Origin: G963666535 sp963666535
GTDB lineage: Bacteria; Bacillota; Clostridia; Oscillospirales; Oscillospiraceae
Assembly (NCBI GenBank): GCA_963666535.1
Contig: OY762913.1
Span: 1,364,001 to 1,428,000, forward strand
Direction of reading: 5' to 3'
Length of the DNA: 64,000 nucleotides
The notes beneath the pieces were generated by a model. That model was not told where the DNA came from. It saw only the letters and a list, made by a program, of their open reading frames with translations, and did not search any database. This document shows positions 17,823 to 26,380 of the stretch, piece by piece. A program made the translations under genes and the position numbers. Each line of letters opens with the position of its first letter. Positions within the stretch are counted from its first letter, which is position 1.

Positions 17823-18824
17823 TCAGCGGGGAAGAAAACCAACCTTTTTATGCACTTTGGTAAGGGTGCGGCTTGCCTGACGGGAAGCTTTCTCCGCCCC
17901 TTGCCGGTATAGGGCTTCCAGCTCGCCTTTGTCGGTCAGCAGGCGCTGGGTTTCTTCCCGGATGGGCCGCAGCAGTTCTATCACGGCCTCGCCCACGGCA
18001 GGCTTAAAGTCGCCATAGCCTCTTCCGTCAAATTCACGCTCTACCTCTTCCGTGGTCTTGCCGGTGGCAACCGCGTAAATGTCGATGAGATTGGACACAC
18101 CCGGCTTCTCCGGGCTTTTTATCACACGGGCGTCGCTGTCGGTGACCGCGCGTTTAAATTTGCGCATAATATCTTCTGGCTTGTCCATGACAAGAATAAA
18201 AGAGTTTTCATTTTCACTGGATTTGCTCATTTTTTTCTCCGGCTCGCTCAGGGACATAATGCGGGCCCCCACCTTGGGAATGTAGGGCTCGGGAATGGCA
18301 AACACATTGCCGTGGATGCCATTGAAGCGTTGGGCGATGTCGCGGGCAATCTCAACGTGCTGCTTCTGGTCGCTGCCCACGGGGACAAGATTTGCCTGAT
18401 AAAGCAGAATGTCCGCCGCCATCAGGGCGGGATAGGTAAACAGACCTGCATTAACGTTGTCGGCGTGGGTGGCGGACTTGTCCTTGAACTGCGTCATGCG
18501 GGACAGCTCGCCGAACATGGTATAGCAATTGAGTACCCAGGCAAGTTCCGCGTGTTGGGGAACATGGCTCTGGATAAAAATTGTGCTTTTTTGCGGATCA
18601 AGGCCGCAGGCAATGAACTGGGCAAACAGTTCAAGGGTCTGGCGGCGGAGGGCGGCGGGATCCTGCCGCACAGTGATGGCATGTTCGTCCACTACGCAGT
18701 AAATGCAGTTGTAATCGTCCTGCAGAGCGACCCAGTTTCGCAAGGCACCCAAATAGTTGCCAAGCGTGATTTTGCCGCTGGGCTGGGTGCCGCTGAATAT
18801 GGTTTGTTTGGTCTCTTCCATCAT
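17823..18824 (-). CDS. trpS: Tryptophan-tRNA ligase
   Basis: Class I aminoacyl-tRNA synthetase of about 333 residues. GTQPSGKITLGNYLGAL holds the HIGH-equivalent (TLGN), the middle has the tryptophan pocket (CIYCVVDEHAITV, MAADILLYQANLVPVGSDQKQHVEIARDIA), and KMSKSSENENSF carries KMSKS. Two ATGs are adjacent; the first (18824) has AGAAGG 9 nt upstream. A GCGGTG/CACCGC hairpin lies at 18842-18859 in the leader. The leader is too short for a T-box, so this mechanism is not used here. Confidence 0.95.
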   Translation of the reverse strand: MMEETKQTIFSGTQPSGKITLGNYLGALRNWVALQDDYNCIYCVVDEHAITVRQDPAALRRQTLELFAQFIACGLDPQKSTIFIQSHVPQHAELAWVLNCYTMFGELSRMTQFKDKSATHADNVNAGLFTYPALMAADILLYQANLVPVGSDQKQHVEIARDIAQRFNGIHGNVFAIPEPYIPKVGARIMSLSEPEKKMSKSSENENSFILVMDKPEDIMRKFKRAVTDSDARVIKSPEKPGVSNLIDIYAVATGKTTEEVEREFDGRGYGDFKPAVGEAVIELLRPIREETQRLLTDKGELEALYRQGAEKASRQASRTLTKVHKKVGFLPR

Positions 18825-18875
18825 TAAAACAGTCCTTCTAAGCGGTGATATACCACCGCGCAAATATACTTCAAT

Positions 18876-18904
18876 ATCATACCATAGGCAGAGATAATTG
18901 GCAA
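18876..18904 (-). promoter_or_regulatory. Sigma-A type promoter of trpS
   Basis: Read on the - strand: TTGCCA, 17 nt, TATGAT. The start point falls about 45 nt before the trpS start codon. Confidence 0.6.
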
Positions 18905-18910
18905 TATAGC

Positions 18911-18940
18911 TTGACAGCATACCGTTAAAAATAATAGAAT
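18911..18940 (+). promoter_or_regulatory. Sigma-A type promoter of gltX
   Basis: TTGACA at 18911-18916, 18-nt spacer, TAGAAT at 18935-18940. It is back-to-back with the trpS promoter. An 8-bp hairpin (AAAAGCGG/CCGCTTTT, 18944-18971) starts right after the likely initiation site and ends 10 nt before the gltX ribosome site. Confidence 0.65.
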
Positions 18941-18989
18941 GTCAAAAGCGGGCAGGTTGGCGTCCGCTTTTAGAATGGGAGGAATCACC

Positions 18990-20486
18990 ATGGATCAAAA
19001 ATGGTTTGACGATATGGAAACACGTATCCCCAAGGGAAAGGTGCGCACCCGCTTTGCCCCCAGCCCCACCGGATATATGCATGTTGGCAATCTTCGCACG
19101 GCGCTGTATACTTGGCTGATCGCCCGCAATGCAGGCGGCACCTTTATTCTCCGCATCGAAGATACGGATCAAAGTCGTCTGGTAGAGGGCGCTGTGGAGG
19201 TTATTTACAAGACTCTGGCCGAGTGCGGTCTTACCCATGACGAAGGGCCGGATGTGGGCGGTCCCGTTGGCCCCTACATCCAGACGCAGCGCCGGGATCT
19301 ATATGCCAACTATGCCGCGCTTTTGGTGGAGAAGGGAGCCGCTTACCGCTGCTTCTGCAACAAGGAGGATGCGAAGGAGGTGGATGTTGCCGCTGGCGTT
19401 TCCATCCATAAGTACGACGGCCGCTGTTCCCGTCTGTCTCAGGCAGAGATTGACGCAAATCTTGCCGCGGGAAAGCCTTATGTGATTCGGCAGAAGATCC
19501 CCAGAGAAGGTTTCACTACGTTCCACGATGCCGTGTATGGCGATATTGCAGTGGAAAATGATTCTCTGGACGATCAGGTGCTGCTGAAATCTGACGGCCT
19601 GCCTACGTACAACTTTGCCAACGTGGTGGATGACCACCTGATGGGCATCACCCATGTGGTGCGCGGCAGCGAGTACCTTTCTTCCGCCCCAAAGTATAAT
19701 TTACTGTATGAGGCGTTTGGCTGGGAAGTGCCGACCTATATCCACTGTTCCCCCGTGATGCGCGACGCGCAGAACAAAATGTCAAAGCGCCACGGAGACC
19801 CCTCCTATGAAGATCTAATCAGCCAAGGTTATCTTACCCAGGCTGTGCTCAATTATGTCGCGCTTTTGGGCTGGAGCCCTCGTGGCGACAAGGTGGAGCA
19901 GGAATTTTTCTCCCTGCAGGAACTGGCGGAAAGCTTTGATGTTGCAGGCATTTCTAAGTCCCCTGCCATTTTTGACCTTGAGAAACTGAACTATTTCAAC
20001 GCCAACTATCTGCGGGGGATGACGGCAGAAGAATTTGCCCAGGTGGCTGAACCCTATATCAGACAGAGCGTGAAAAATCCCGCTACTGACCCAGCCCACA
20101 TCGCGCCGCTGCTGCAGGCCCGGTGCGAAAAGCTGACTGATATCCCGGAAAAAGTGGACTTTTTTGATGCTTTGCCGGAGTATGATACAGAGATTTACAC
20201 CAATAAAAAGTCTAAGACAGATCACGTGGTATCCCTTGAAATGCTGAAACAAACGCTCCCTGTACTGGAGGGCATGCCCTCCTGGGAGCAGGAGAAAATC
20301 CACGATGCGCTTATGGGGCTTGCAGAACAGCTTGGGGTGAAGAATGCCACATTGATGTGGCCGGTGCGAATTGCCCTTGCAGGCAGAACCGTTACGCCGG
20401 GCGGCGCGGTGGAAATCGCGTATATCCTTGGCAGGGACGAATGTGTTCTCCGCATCAAAAAGGGCATAGAAAAGCTTTCAAACTAG
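18990..20486 (+). CDS. gltX: Glutamate-tRNA ligase
   Basis: Charges tRNA-Glu (and in many Clostridia tRNA-Gln before amidation). 498 residues, class I: RFAPSPTGYMHVGNLRTALYTW with the HVGN form of HIGH near residue 35, FILRIEDTDQSR, YRCFCNKEDA with zinc-type cysteines only partly present, and KMSKRHGD near residue 257. The C-terminal anticodon-binding cage runs from about 330. ATG at 18990 has GGGAGGAA 5 nt upstream. It is divergent from trpS. Confidence 0.95.
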   Translation: MDQKWFDDMETRIPKGKVRTRFAPSPTGYMHVGNLRTALYTWLIARNAGGTFILRIEDTDQSRLVEGAVEVIYKTLAECGLTHDEGPDVGGPVGPYIQTQRRDLYANYAALLVEKGAAYRCFCNKEDAKEVDVAAGVSIHKYDGRCSRLSQAEIDANLAAGKPYVIRQKIPREGFTTFHDAVYGDIAVENDSLDDQVLLKSDGLPTYNFANVVDDHLMGITHVVRGSEYLSSAPKYNLLYEAFGWEVPTYIHCSPVMRDAQNKMSKRHGDPSYEDLISQGYLTQAVLNYVALLGWSPRGDKVEQEFFSLQELAESFDVAGISKSPAIFDLEKLNYFNANYLRGMTAEEFAQVAEPYIRQSVKNPATDPAHIAPLLQARCEKLTDIPEKVDFFDALPEYDTEIYTNKKSKTDHVVSLEMLKQTLPVLEGMPSWEQEKIHDALMGLAEQLGVKNATLMWPVRIALAGRTVTPGGAVEIAYILGRDECVLRIKKGIEKLSN

Positions 20487-20561
20487 AAAAAACGGATCAA
20501 GTCAGTCGAAAACACGTAAATCCGGGTCAAAATGCAGACTGGATTGGAAAACGGATAAAAG

Positions 20562-20603
20562 CGCTCCCTTTTGGTAAAAATACCGCCAAAAGGGGGCGTT
20601 TTT
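20562..20603 (+). terminator. Terminator-type hairpin that ends at the ypeB start codon
   Basis: CGCTCCCTTTTGGT (20562-20575) pairs with GCCAAAAGGGGGCG (20585-20598), 14 bp including two G-U pairs, and is followed by TTTTT (20599-20603). The ATG of ypeB begins at 20604. The 3' arm contains AGGGGG, the only ribosome site for ypeB. It therefore works as gltX terminator and, in read-through RNA, would mask the ypeB ribosome site. Confidence 0.75.
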
Positions 20604-21971
20604 ATGAGAAAACGGTGGAGCGCCGGACAGGTGCGTGCTGTCAGCTATCTAATAGCAGTCATACTGACGCTGGCCGGAACCGCAGGAAAATGGTGGTGGA
20701 CAGCGGAGCAGCATGAACAGCAGATCAGTAACCACTATCAGCATGCATTTGCCGAGCTGACCATTGCTGTGACGGAACTGGATAAGGGACTGCAAAAAAG
20801 CGTATATGCCACGACTCCCGCAATGCTGACTTCGCTCTGCATCGAAATTAATGGAAACTGCCAAGCCGCACAAATGGCATTGGGTGAGCTGCCCTATGCT
20901 AACGTAGAATTGGAGCAGACGGCCACCCTTATTTCAAAAATCGGAGACTACGCCTCCTCGGTGGCGGAAATTACGGTGGAACGGGGCTCGTGCAGTGCCG
21001 AGGAGACGAATAATCTGGCGGGACTTTCGGTGGCGACGAGCAGTCTCGCCCAAACCCTGCTCACACTGCAGATTGATATCGGCGAAGGCACGGTGACACT
21101 AGAAGATCTTGACGCGGCCACGAAGCGTCTTTCCGCGGCCACGGAAGACGGCACAAGCAATGTGGCCGGGTCGTCCTTTAAGACCATGGAGGCGGAATTT
21201 CCCGAGGTACCCACGCTGATCTACGACGGGCCGTTTTCTCAGCACCTAGAGGGAAAAACGCCGAAAGCACTGGAAGGGCTGGCGGAGGTGGACGAAGCCA
21301 CCGCGCGAAAGGCGGCGGCCACGTTCCTTGCAATCGGAGAAGAGACGCTGACGCTTGTTTCGGCGGGAGCAGGGAACCTGCCCACTTTTGACTTTTCTGC
21401 AGAAACGGATCAGGGAGAGACTTATATTGAGGTCACAAAGCAGGGCGGATGTGTGCTGGACTATTTTTCCGCCTATGCGGCCGGAGAGGCAACGCTGACC
21501 GGAGAGGACGCGGTGGGGAAAGCCCTGGAGTTTTTAACGATGCAAGGATTTGCGGAAATGAAACAGAGTTATTATGTCATCCAGAGCAGCGTATGTACCA
21601 TTAACTTTGCGCCGGTGAAAAGCAATGCGATATGCTACACCGATCTGGTGAAGGTGAGGGTCGCGCTGGATACGGGCGAGGTGGTTGGATTTGAAGCGAA
21701 TGGATATTATGTTAACCACACGGACCGGGTGTTACAATCCCCCGCAGTGACGGAGGAGCAGGCAAGGGGAATCGTATCTACCCAGCTTGAGATTTTGGCG
21801 GTGCAGCTTGCGGTGATTCCAACGGATGGGGAATACGAAGTGCAGTGTTATGAATTTAAATGCCAGAACCCGGAGGGCAAGCACTATATTGTCTATGTCA
21901 ATGCAGCCACGGGGGCGGAGGAAAAGATACTCATCCTGTTGGAGGATGAGAACGGAACGCTGACGATGTAA
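20604..21971 (+). CDS. ypeB: Germination protein YpeB
   Basis: Spore protein that, in Bacillus, is needed to place and stabilise the cortex-lytic enzyme SleB in the spore inner membrane. 455 residues: N-terminal signal anchor (about 8-30), a helical domain (35-200; SNHYQHAFAELTIAVTELDKGLQKSVY, CQAAQMALGELP), and a C-terminal half with PepSY-like repeats (AYAAGEATLTGEDAVGKALEFL, EEQARGIVSTQLEI). sleB is normally adjacent but is not in the window; gltX is the upstream neighbour instead. The start codon directly follows a terminator hairpin, so expression may depend on processing or a promoter in the late part of gltX. Confidence 0.87.
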   Translation: MRKRWSAGQVRAVSYLIAVILTLAGTAGKWWWTAEQHEQQISNHYQHAFAELTIAVTELDKGLQKSVYATTPAMLTSLCIEINGNCQAAQMALGELPYANVELEQTATLISKIGDYASSVAEITVERGSCSAEETNNLAGLSVATSSLAQTLLTLQIDIGEGTVTLEDLDAATKRLSAATEDGTSNVAGSSFKTMEAEFPEVPTLIYDGPFSQHLEGKTPKALEGLAEVDEATARKAAATFLAIGEETLTLVSAGAGNLPTFDFSAETDQGETYIEVTKQGGCVLDYFSAYAAGEATLTGEDAVGKALEFLTMQGFAEMKQSYYVIQSSVCTINFAPVKSNAICYTDLVKVRVALDTGEVVGFEANGYYVNHTDRVLQSPAVTEEQARGIVSTQLEILAVQLAVIPTDGEYEVQCYEFKCQNPEGKHYIVYVNAATGAEEKILILLEDENGTLTM

Positions 21972-21997
21972 GCGGCGGCCTTGAACGCAAAAAAGAT

Positions 21998-22058
21998 AAA
22001 ACCCGGATGTCGGCTTGTGGTGATGGAAGGATTCACCGCAAGCCGACATCCGGGTTTT
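21998..22058 (+). terminator. Long terminator between ypeB and the betaine transporter operon
   Basis: Perfect 20-bp stem (21998-22017 with 22039-22058), whose 21-nt loop contains a second 5-bp hairpin (GGTGA/TCACC). It ends in TTTT and begins in AAAA, so it should work in both directions for the convergent genes. Confidence 0.88.
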
Positions 22059-22122
22059 GCGAAGTCAGTATTTTTGAAATCAGGTACGGTCAGTCATGTC
22101 TGCCGAATCCTGTGGCTTACCA

Positions 22123-23307
22123 TTAAATCAAGGAGGCCAGGACAGCGGCCTTTGTCACAATTCCCTCAAGGCGATTTTGATCGTCCACGACGGCAATGGG
22201 ATACAAGGCCTCCGCCGCAACCGGCATCAGATCAGAAATTTGGGTGTCTGATGTAGTCGTTGGCAGATCGGAAATAAGCGCATCCTGAAAAGACAGCTCT
22301 CCCGCTCTTACCTTTAGGGCACGTTCCAATGTGAGAATGCCGTTTAGCTGCATTTTGGGTCCCACCACATAGGCGCTGGATACCCCGTTGTCACGCATCT
22401 GTTTTAGCGCGTTGTGAACGCCGTCTCGTGAATGGATCAGACAGGAGGGAGTCTGCATAATGTTTCTGACAAAGTAAATTTGAGATTTATCTGCACTGTC
22501 GATGAAATTCCGGACATATTCGTTGGCCGGATTGGAGGCCATGCCTTCCGGCGTGTCAGTTTGAATGATTTTGCCATCTTTCATGATCGCAACGGTATTG
22601 CCCAGCTTGAACGCCTCGTTAATGTCATGGGTGATGAAAATAATGGTTTTGTTCAGCTTTTCCTGGATGGACAGCAGTTCAAATTGCATGTCCCGCCGCA
22701 CAAGGGGGTCAAGAGCGGAAAACGGTTCGTCCATCAGCAGAATGTCGGAGTTGCAGGCCAAAGCTCTTGCAATTCCAACACGCTGCCGCATACCGCCGCT
22801 GAGGCTGGAGATGCTTTGCTGCTCCCATCCACTCAAGCCGACCATGGATATCATCTGCATCGCCGTTTCCATGCGTTCTTCTCTTTTTATCCCCCGGATT
22901 TCCAGCCCAAACGCCACGTTCTCCAACACGTTTTTGTGGGACAACAGACCAAAGCTTTGAAACACCATGGAAATTTTATTGCGCCGATAGTTGAGCAGTT
23001 CTTGTTTGCTGAATTGATCCACGGCCTGATCTTCAAAAAAGACCTTGCCCGACGTTGCGGGCTGGAGCATGTTTAAGCAGCGCACGACCGTAGATTTTCC
23101 GGAACCGGATAATCCGATCAGCGCAAATATCGTTCCGCGTTCCACCTCGAAGGAGACATCATCTACCGCAACGGTAACGCCGGTTTGCTTCAATATTTCT
23201 TCTTTGGTGAGTCCTTTTTTAAGAAGCTCTGTGGCGGCGGCTTTTTTAGCGCCAAACAGCTTCGTGATGTGTTCCGCCCTTAATATTATATTACTCGCTT
23301 CTGTCAT
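22123..23307 (-). CDS. opuAA: Glycine betaine/osmolyte ABC transporter, ATPase with CBS domains
   Basis: ATPase of a type I osmoprotectant importer (OpuA/ProV/BusAA family). 394 residues: Walker A GLSGSGKS (65-72), Q-loop, signature SLSGGMRQRVGIARAL, Walker B ILLMDEPFSALDPLVRRD, H-switch FITHDINEA. Two CBS motifs occupy about 275-394 (CLIHSRDGVHNALKQMRDNGVSSAYVV; IAVVDDQNRLEGIVTKA). In related systems the CBS pair senses ionic strength or binds cyclic di-AMP. The ATG overlaps the permease stop. Last gene of the three-gene operon. Confidence 0.93.
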   Translation of the reverse strand: MTEASNIILRAEHITKLFGAKKAAATELLKKGLTKEEILKQTGVTVAVDDVSFEVERGTIFALIGLSGSGKSTVVRCLNMLQPATSGKVFFEDQAVDQFSKQELLNYRRNKISMVFQSFGLLSHKNVLENVAFGLEIRGIKREERMETAMQMISMVGLSGWEQQSISSLSGGMRQRVGIARALACNSDILLMDEPFSALDPLVRRDMQFELLSIQEKLNKTIIFITHDINEAFKLGNTVAIMKDGKIIQTDTPEGMASNPANEYVRNFIDSADKSQIYFVRNIMQTPSCLIHSRDGVHNALKQMRDNGVSSAYVVGPKMQLNGILTLERALKVRAGELSFQDALISDLPTTTSDTQISDLMPVAAEALYPIAVVDDQNRLEGIVTKAAVLASLI

Positions 23308-24170
23308 AGGGCGTCACGCTCCTTCTTGAATGCTCCCTGTGTCAATCTGTCCAAAATAATAGCGACGATCACAATGGCAGTGCCGGCCGCGAATCCCCGT
23401 CCGCCCTCCAGTCGGTTTATGGCCTTGATCACTTCCGAACCCAGTCCGGTGGCACCAATCATGGAGCAGGTGACAACCATGGAAATTGCCATCATAATGG
23501 TTTGGTTCACACCGGTCATGATCGTTGGCATAGCTTGGGGGATTTGAACCTTGAACAGGGTTTGCGCTTTGGTAGCACCGAAGGCTTTCGCCGCCTCTAC
23601 GACCTCAATGTCCACCTGCTGGATACCCAGACTGGTTAGGCGAATGACCGGTGGTACTGCATATATAGTTGTAGCGATCACGGCCGGAACATTGCCAATC
23701 CCCAAAAGCATCGCGGCCGGAATCAGATAAACGAAGATGGGCATGGTCTGCATGGTATCCAGAATGGGTCTTGCAATCGCATTTGCTTTTCGGCTTGACG
23801 CGATTAGAATGCCGATGGGCAGACCGATTAAAAGGGCGATCAGTACGGACGTGATGACAATGGTAAGCGTCTGGTTCATCAGGTCCCAATAGCCGATGGC
23901 TCCAATGAAAAACAGCAGCAGCGTGTACAGCAGCGCGCGGCCAGGCTTTTTGCTTGTTTTTAATGTGGCGAAAAAGACTGCGATTAGAAGCAGCCACCAT
24001 GGGATGATGTTGACCACGCTGCCCACGCCGGATAAAAGCGTTCTGAGCCCACGGGAAACACCGTCGAAAAAAGGCTCCCAATTATGAAGCATATAGTCAA
24101 GTGCATGGTCAATAGGACTAATAATGTCTACAAAAATATTTTCCGGGAATGCTAATAGCCATTCTGGCAA
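23304..24170 (-). CDS. opuAB: Glycine betaine/osmolyte ABC transporter, permease
   Basis: Membrane subunit of the osmolyte importer. A long N-terminal segment (about 1-80) precedes the BPD_transp_1 domain with the EAA loop (VVEAAKAFGATKAQTLFKVQIPQAMPTIMTG), about six to seven membrane spans. The frame is open from a GTG at 24179, but that codon overlaps the AGGAGG ribosome site. The TTG at 24170 has 8-nt spacing to AGGAGG, so I take it as the start. It lies between substrate-binding and ATPase genes. Confidence 0.9.
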   Translation of the reverse strand: MPEWLLAFPENIFVDIISPIDHALDYMLHNWEPFFDGVSRGLRTLLSGVGSVVNIIPWWLLLIAVFFATLKTSKKPGRALLYTLLLFFIGAIGYWDLMNQTLTIVITSVLIALLIGLPIGILIASSRKANAIARPILDTMQTMPIFVYLIPAAMLLGIGNVPAVIATTIYAVPPVIRLTSLGIQQVDIEVVEAAKAFGATKAQTLFKVQIPQAMPTIMTGVNQTIMMAISMVVTCSMIGATGLGSEVIKAINRLEGGRGFAAGTAIVIVAIILDRLTQGAFKKERDAL

Positions 24171-24188
24171 TAGGTCCACCTCCTTCCG

Positions 24189-25169
24189 TTAAAGCGCACT
24201 GCGTACCAGGTCGGCTTTGTCTGCAGGAAGCCATTGGTCAATCAGCTCGCTGTGTTCCGACAGAAACCATTTTGCCGCATCCTCATAGCTTGCATCATTC
24301 ACCTGTATATACGACAGAGCCTCGGACGTCAGGATACTTGATGTTTCGTATTTGGCGAGAAATTCACAGAAGTCCGGATTACTCTCTTTGAAATCTGAAT
24401 GGACGCATACCGTTACGCGCATGGACGGGAAAGCGCACTGCCCGGCATCGTACAAGTCGGCATCATATGGGGCATCTTCCAGCAGAACAAGGTCGTATTT
24501 TCCGGTAATCCAAGTAGGCTCCCAATAGTAAGCGACGATAGGCTCGCCCTTTTCATAAGCGCCAGCTATCGCGGCGGCAAGGGCGGAGTCAGAGCCCGGG
24601 TCCATGTAATTATAAAACTCGTCCAGACCGTAATACGCATATTTATTCCGCACTACTTTATCTGTTTCCCAACCGGAAATACAACCATAGAGTCTTCCCA
24701 TAGAGGGATCATCCGGATCGGTAAAGAGGTCGGCATAATTTTTCAGGTCTTCCACCGACTTCAGGCCGGGTGCTAATGCCTCAATCCCTTTTTCCGCATC
24801 GCCTTCAATCACATACCGGGGCACGTACAAGCCCTGTATGTTGTCGTCATAATTGACGGATAATTCAACAATGGAGCCGTCTGCAATATCATCGTTGTAA
24901 GTGGGAAGACCATCCGTCCAGGTTTCCATATAGACCTGAATATCACCCGTTTTCAGGCCACCGTAAGTAATCGCGGTGGAACCGGATACTTCCTCTGTTT
25001 CAAGATCGTATGCCGATTCCGCGACGAACATGGCGACTGCATTATGAAATTTCATGCTGTCCCAGCCTGCATCTCCGAAAACTACCGTGGCAGTTTCCTT
25101 TGTACCACATGCGCTGATACAAATCAGCGAGGCGACACATAGCATCATGGTTAATAGCTTTTTTTTCAT
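24189..25169 (-). CDS. opuAC: Glycine betaine/osmolyte substrate-binding lipoprotein
   Basis: Extracellular binding protein tethered by lipid. The signal peptide ends in the lipobox ISAC (Cys 21). The mature part is an OpuAC-type type II binding fold: TVVFGDAGWDSMKFHN, GDIQVYMETWTDGLPTYND, VAYYWEPTWITGKYDLVLLEDAPYD, with Trp residues that usually form the aromatic cage for the quaternary amine. First gene of the operon; strong GGAGG site and a clear promoter upstream. Confidence 0.93.
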   Translation of the reverse strand: MKKKLLTMMLCVASLICISACGTKETATVVFGDAGWDSMKFHNAVAMFVAESAYDLETEEVSGSTAITYGGLKTGDIQVYMETWTDGLPTYNDDIADGSIVELSVNYDDNIQGLYVPRYVIEGDAEKGIEALAPGLKSVEDLKNYADLFTDPDDPSMGRLYGCISGWETDKVVRNKYAYYGLDEFYNYMDPGSDSALAAAIAGAYEKGEPIVAYYWEPTWITGKYDLVLLEDAPYDADLYDAGQCAFPSMRVTVCVHSDFKESNPDFCEFLAKYETSSILTSEALSYIQVNDASYEDAAKWFLSEHSELIDQWLPADKADLVRSAL

Positions 25170-25205
25170 CCAAAGGTACCTCCGTTAAAAAATTAGACGT
25201 TGGAA

Positions 25206-25228
25206 TTGATCCTTAGATCATGGATCAA
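25206..25228. promoter_or_regulatory. Inverted repeat in the opuA leader, candidate operator
   Basis: TTGATCC and GGATCAA form perfect 7-bp arms around a 9-nt spacer. It lies just downstream of the -10 of the opuA promoter, where a bound repressor would block transcription. Binding by the divergent BusR-like protein is inference. Confidence 0.4.
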
Positions 25229-25245
25229 ACCAAACAGACAATTCA

Positions 25246-25274
25246 ATAATAACATTGAAGTTGTCGGATGTCAA
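25246..25274 (-). promoter_or_regulatory. Sigma-A promoter of the betaine transporter operon
   Basis: On the - strand: TTGACA (25274-25269), 17 nt, TATTAT (25251-25246). The leader is about 70 nt. Confidence 0.78.
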
Positions 25275-25405
25275 GGAAGCCGGCTGTTACGCTAGGCACA
25301 TTCCGCGGCTGTCGCTTTGCTTTTAGTGGTCTGCTAACCCGAAAAGTAGGTGGATAGGACCTGCGTTTCGGCTGCTTTTATTTTTGATGAATATTTTGAA
25401 ATTTA

Positions 25406-25424
25406 TGCTATAATTGCCATAGCA
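25406..25424. promoter_or_regulatory. Palindrome on the -10 of the busR-like gene
   Basis: TGCTAT and ATAGCA flank a 7-nt spacer, and the left arm overlaps a TATAAT (25409-25414). A -35 match is weak (TTGATG, 19 nt upstream). Suited to negative autoregulation. Confidence 0.4.
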
Positions 25425-25459
25425 AGAGGGATCACAATGATTTGAATAGGATGAGAGAT

Positions 25460-26089
25460 ATGGATAATCAAGAACAGAATACAATTGCAAGGTATTTGAA
25501 AATTGCCACGGACATTGCAGCGAGGATTGCCTCAGGAAAACTGGCGGAAGGGGAAAAGCTGAAGGGACGCTCGATCCTGTCAACGGAATATAACGTATCA
25601 CCGGAAACGATCCGGCGCTCCATGTCGTTACTGTCCGACAAAAAAGTCGTGGCGATTAACGCTGGAAGCGGCATTGTAGTATTGTCCCGCGAAAAAGCGG
25701 TTGAATTTGTAAAGAGTTTTAAAGATGATGAAATTATATCCAAGATGAATGCAACGTTAGCAAGCCTGATTGAAAAAAGGAAAGAGATGGATGAAGAAAT
25801 CTCATCCATCACCAAGCAGATTGTGGATATGTATAAATATAAGCGCTCGGACCTGATTACGCCGGTGGAAATTGCACTCCCGGAGCATTCTTATGTCATC
25901 GGGAAGAGCATTGGAGCCCTTCAGGTGTGGCATAACACCGGGGCAACGATTTTGGGAGTCATACAGAAAAACCGTGTGATTATTTCTCCGGGCCCATACT
26001 TCGAATTTGCCGAAGGCGACCGCGTTCTGATCATCGGCGACGAGTGCGTGGTGGAGCGATTTAACGCGTTTGTAAACCAGGCTGATTGA
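25460..26089 (+). CDS. busR: GntR-type regulator with C-terminal RCK_C domain (BusR-like)
   Basis: 209 residues in the BusR architecture: a GntR winged helix (about 8-75; LAEGEKLKGRSILSTEYNVSPETIRRSMSLLSDKKV), a coiled-coil (about 85-125; ISKMNATLASLIEKRKEMDEEISSITKQI) and an RCK_C/TrkA-C domain (about 130-209; SYVIGKSIGAL, FEFAEGDRVLIIG). In lactococci and streptococci BusR binds cyclic di-AMP through RCK_C and represses betaine uptake. Divergence from the opuA operon supports the same role here. ATG at 25460 is preferred to ATG at 25451 by spacing to GGATGAG. A terminator follows. Confidence 0.85.
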   Translation: MDNQEQNTIARYLKIATDIAARIASGKLAEGEKLKGRSILSTEYNVSPETIRRSMSLLSDKKVVAINAGSGIVVLSREKAVEFVKSFKDDEIISKMNATLASLIEKRKEMDEEISSITKQIVDMYKYKRSDLITPVEIALPEHSYVIGKSIGALQVWHNTGATILGVIQKNRVIISPGPYFEFAEGDRVLIIGDECVVERFNAFVNQAD

Positions 26090-26269
26090 GTTGCACTGCA
26101 TGGGCTGGGGTTAGTGCTGCTTGGTATGTAAGCCGAGTAAGGACGCTGATTGGAGCCAAACGCAAAGAAAGAATGTAGGGGATCACTCCTGCATTCGCGC
26201 AATTAGTTTGCGTCGTTTCGAGAATCTGGAGTACCAATTTGATCAGCAGAGATTATGTGGGACAAATGG
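26090..26269. other. Spacer without recognised gene
   Basis: 180 bases between the busR stop and its terminator hairpin. No convincing ribosome site and reading frame combination; nothing recognised. Confidence 0.5.
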
Positions 26270-26306
26270 AATCTCCGTGGAGATCATCTCCACGGAGATT
26301 TTTTTG
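26270..26306 (+). terminator. Terminator after the busR-like gene
   Basis: 14-bp perfect stem AATCTCCGTGGAGA and complement (26270-26283, 26287-26300) with a TCA loop, followed by TTTTT. The end overlaps the padR promoter. Confidence 0.9.
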
Positions 26307-26360
26307 TTGACATTATCGATATTCGATCATATACTGTAACAAGAATGAACGATATTCGAT
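26307..26360 (+). promoter_or_regulatory. padR promoter with two facing operator boxes
   Basis: TTGACA (26307-26312), 17 nt, TATACT (26330-26335). The spacer holds ATCGATATTCGAT (26315-26327). An inverted copy, CGATATTCGATAAT, lies at 26350-26363 between the promoter and the ribosome site. Each box is itself nearly palindromic. This is the arrangement expected for PadR autorepression. Confidence 0.75.
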
Positions 26361-26380
26361 AATACACAGGAGGGATGGGC

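Noticed and set aside
18825..18989. T-box leader for trpS or gltX
   Set aside because: Both leaders are under 60 nt and lack the T-box sequence and specifier stem.
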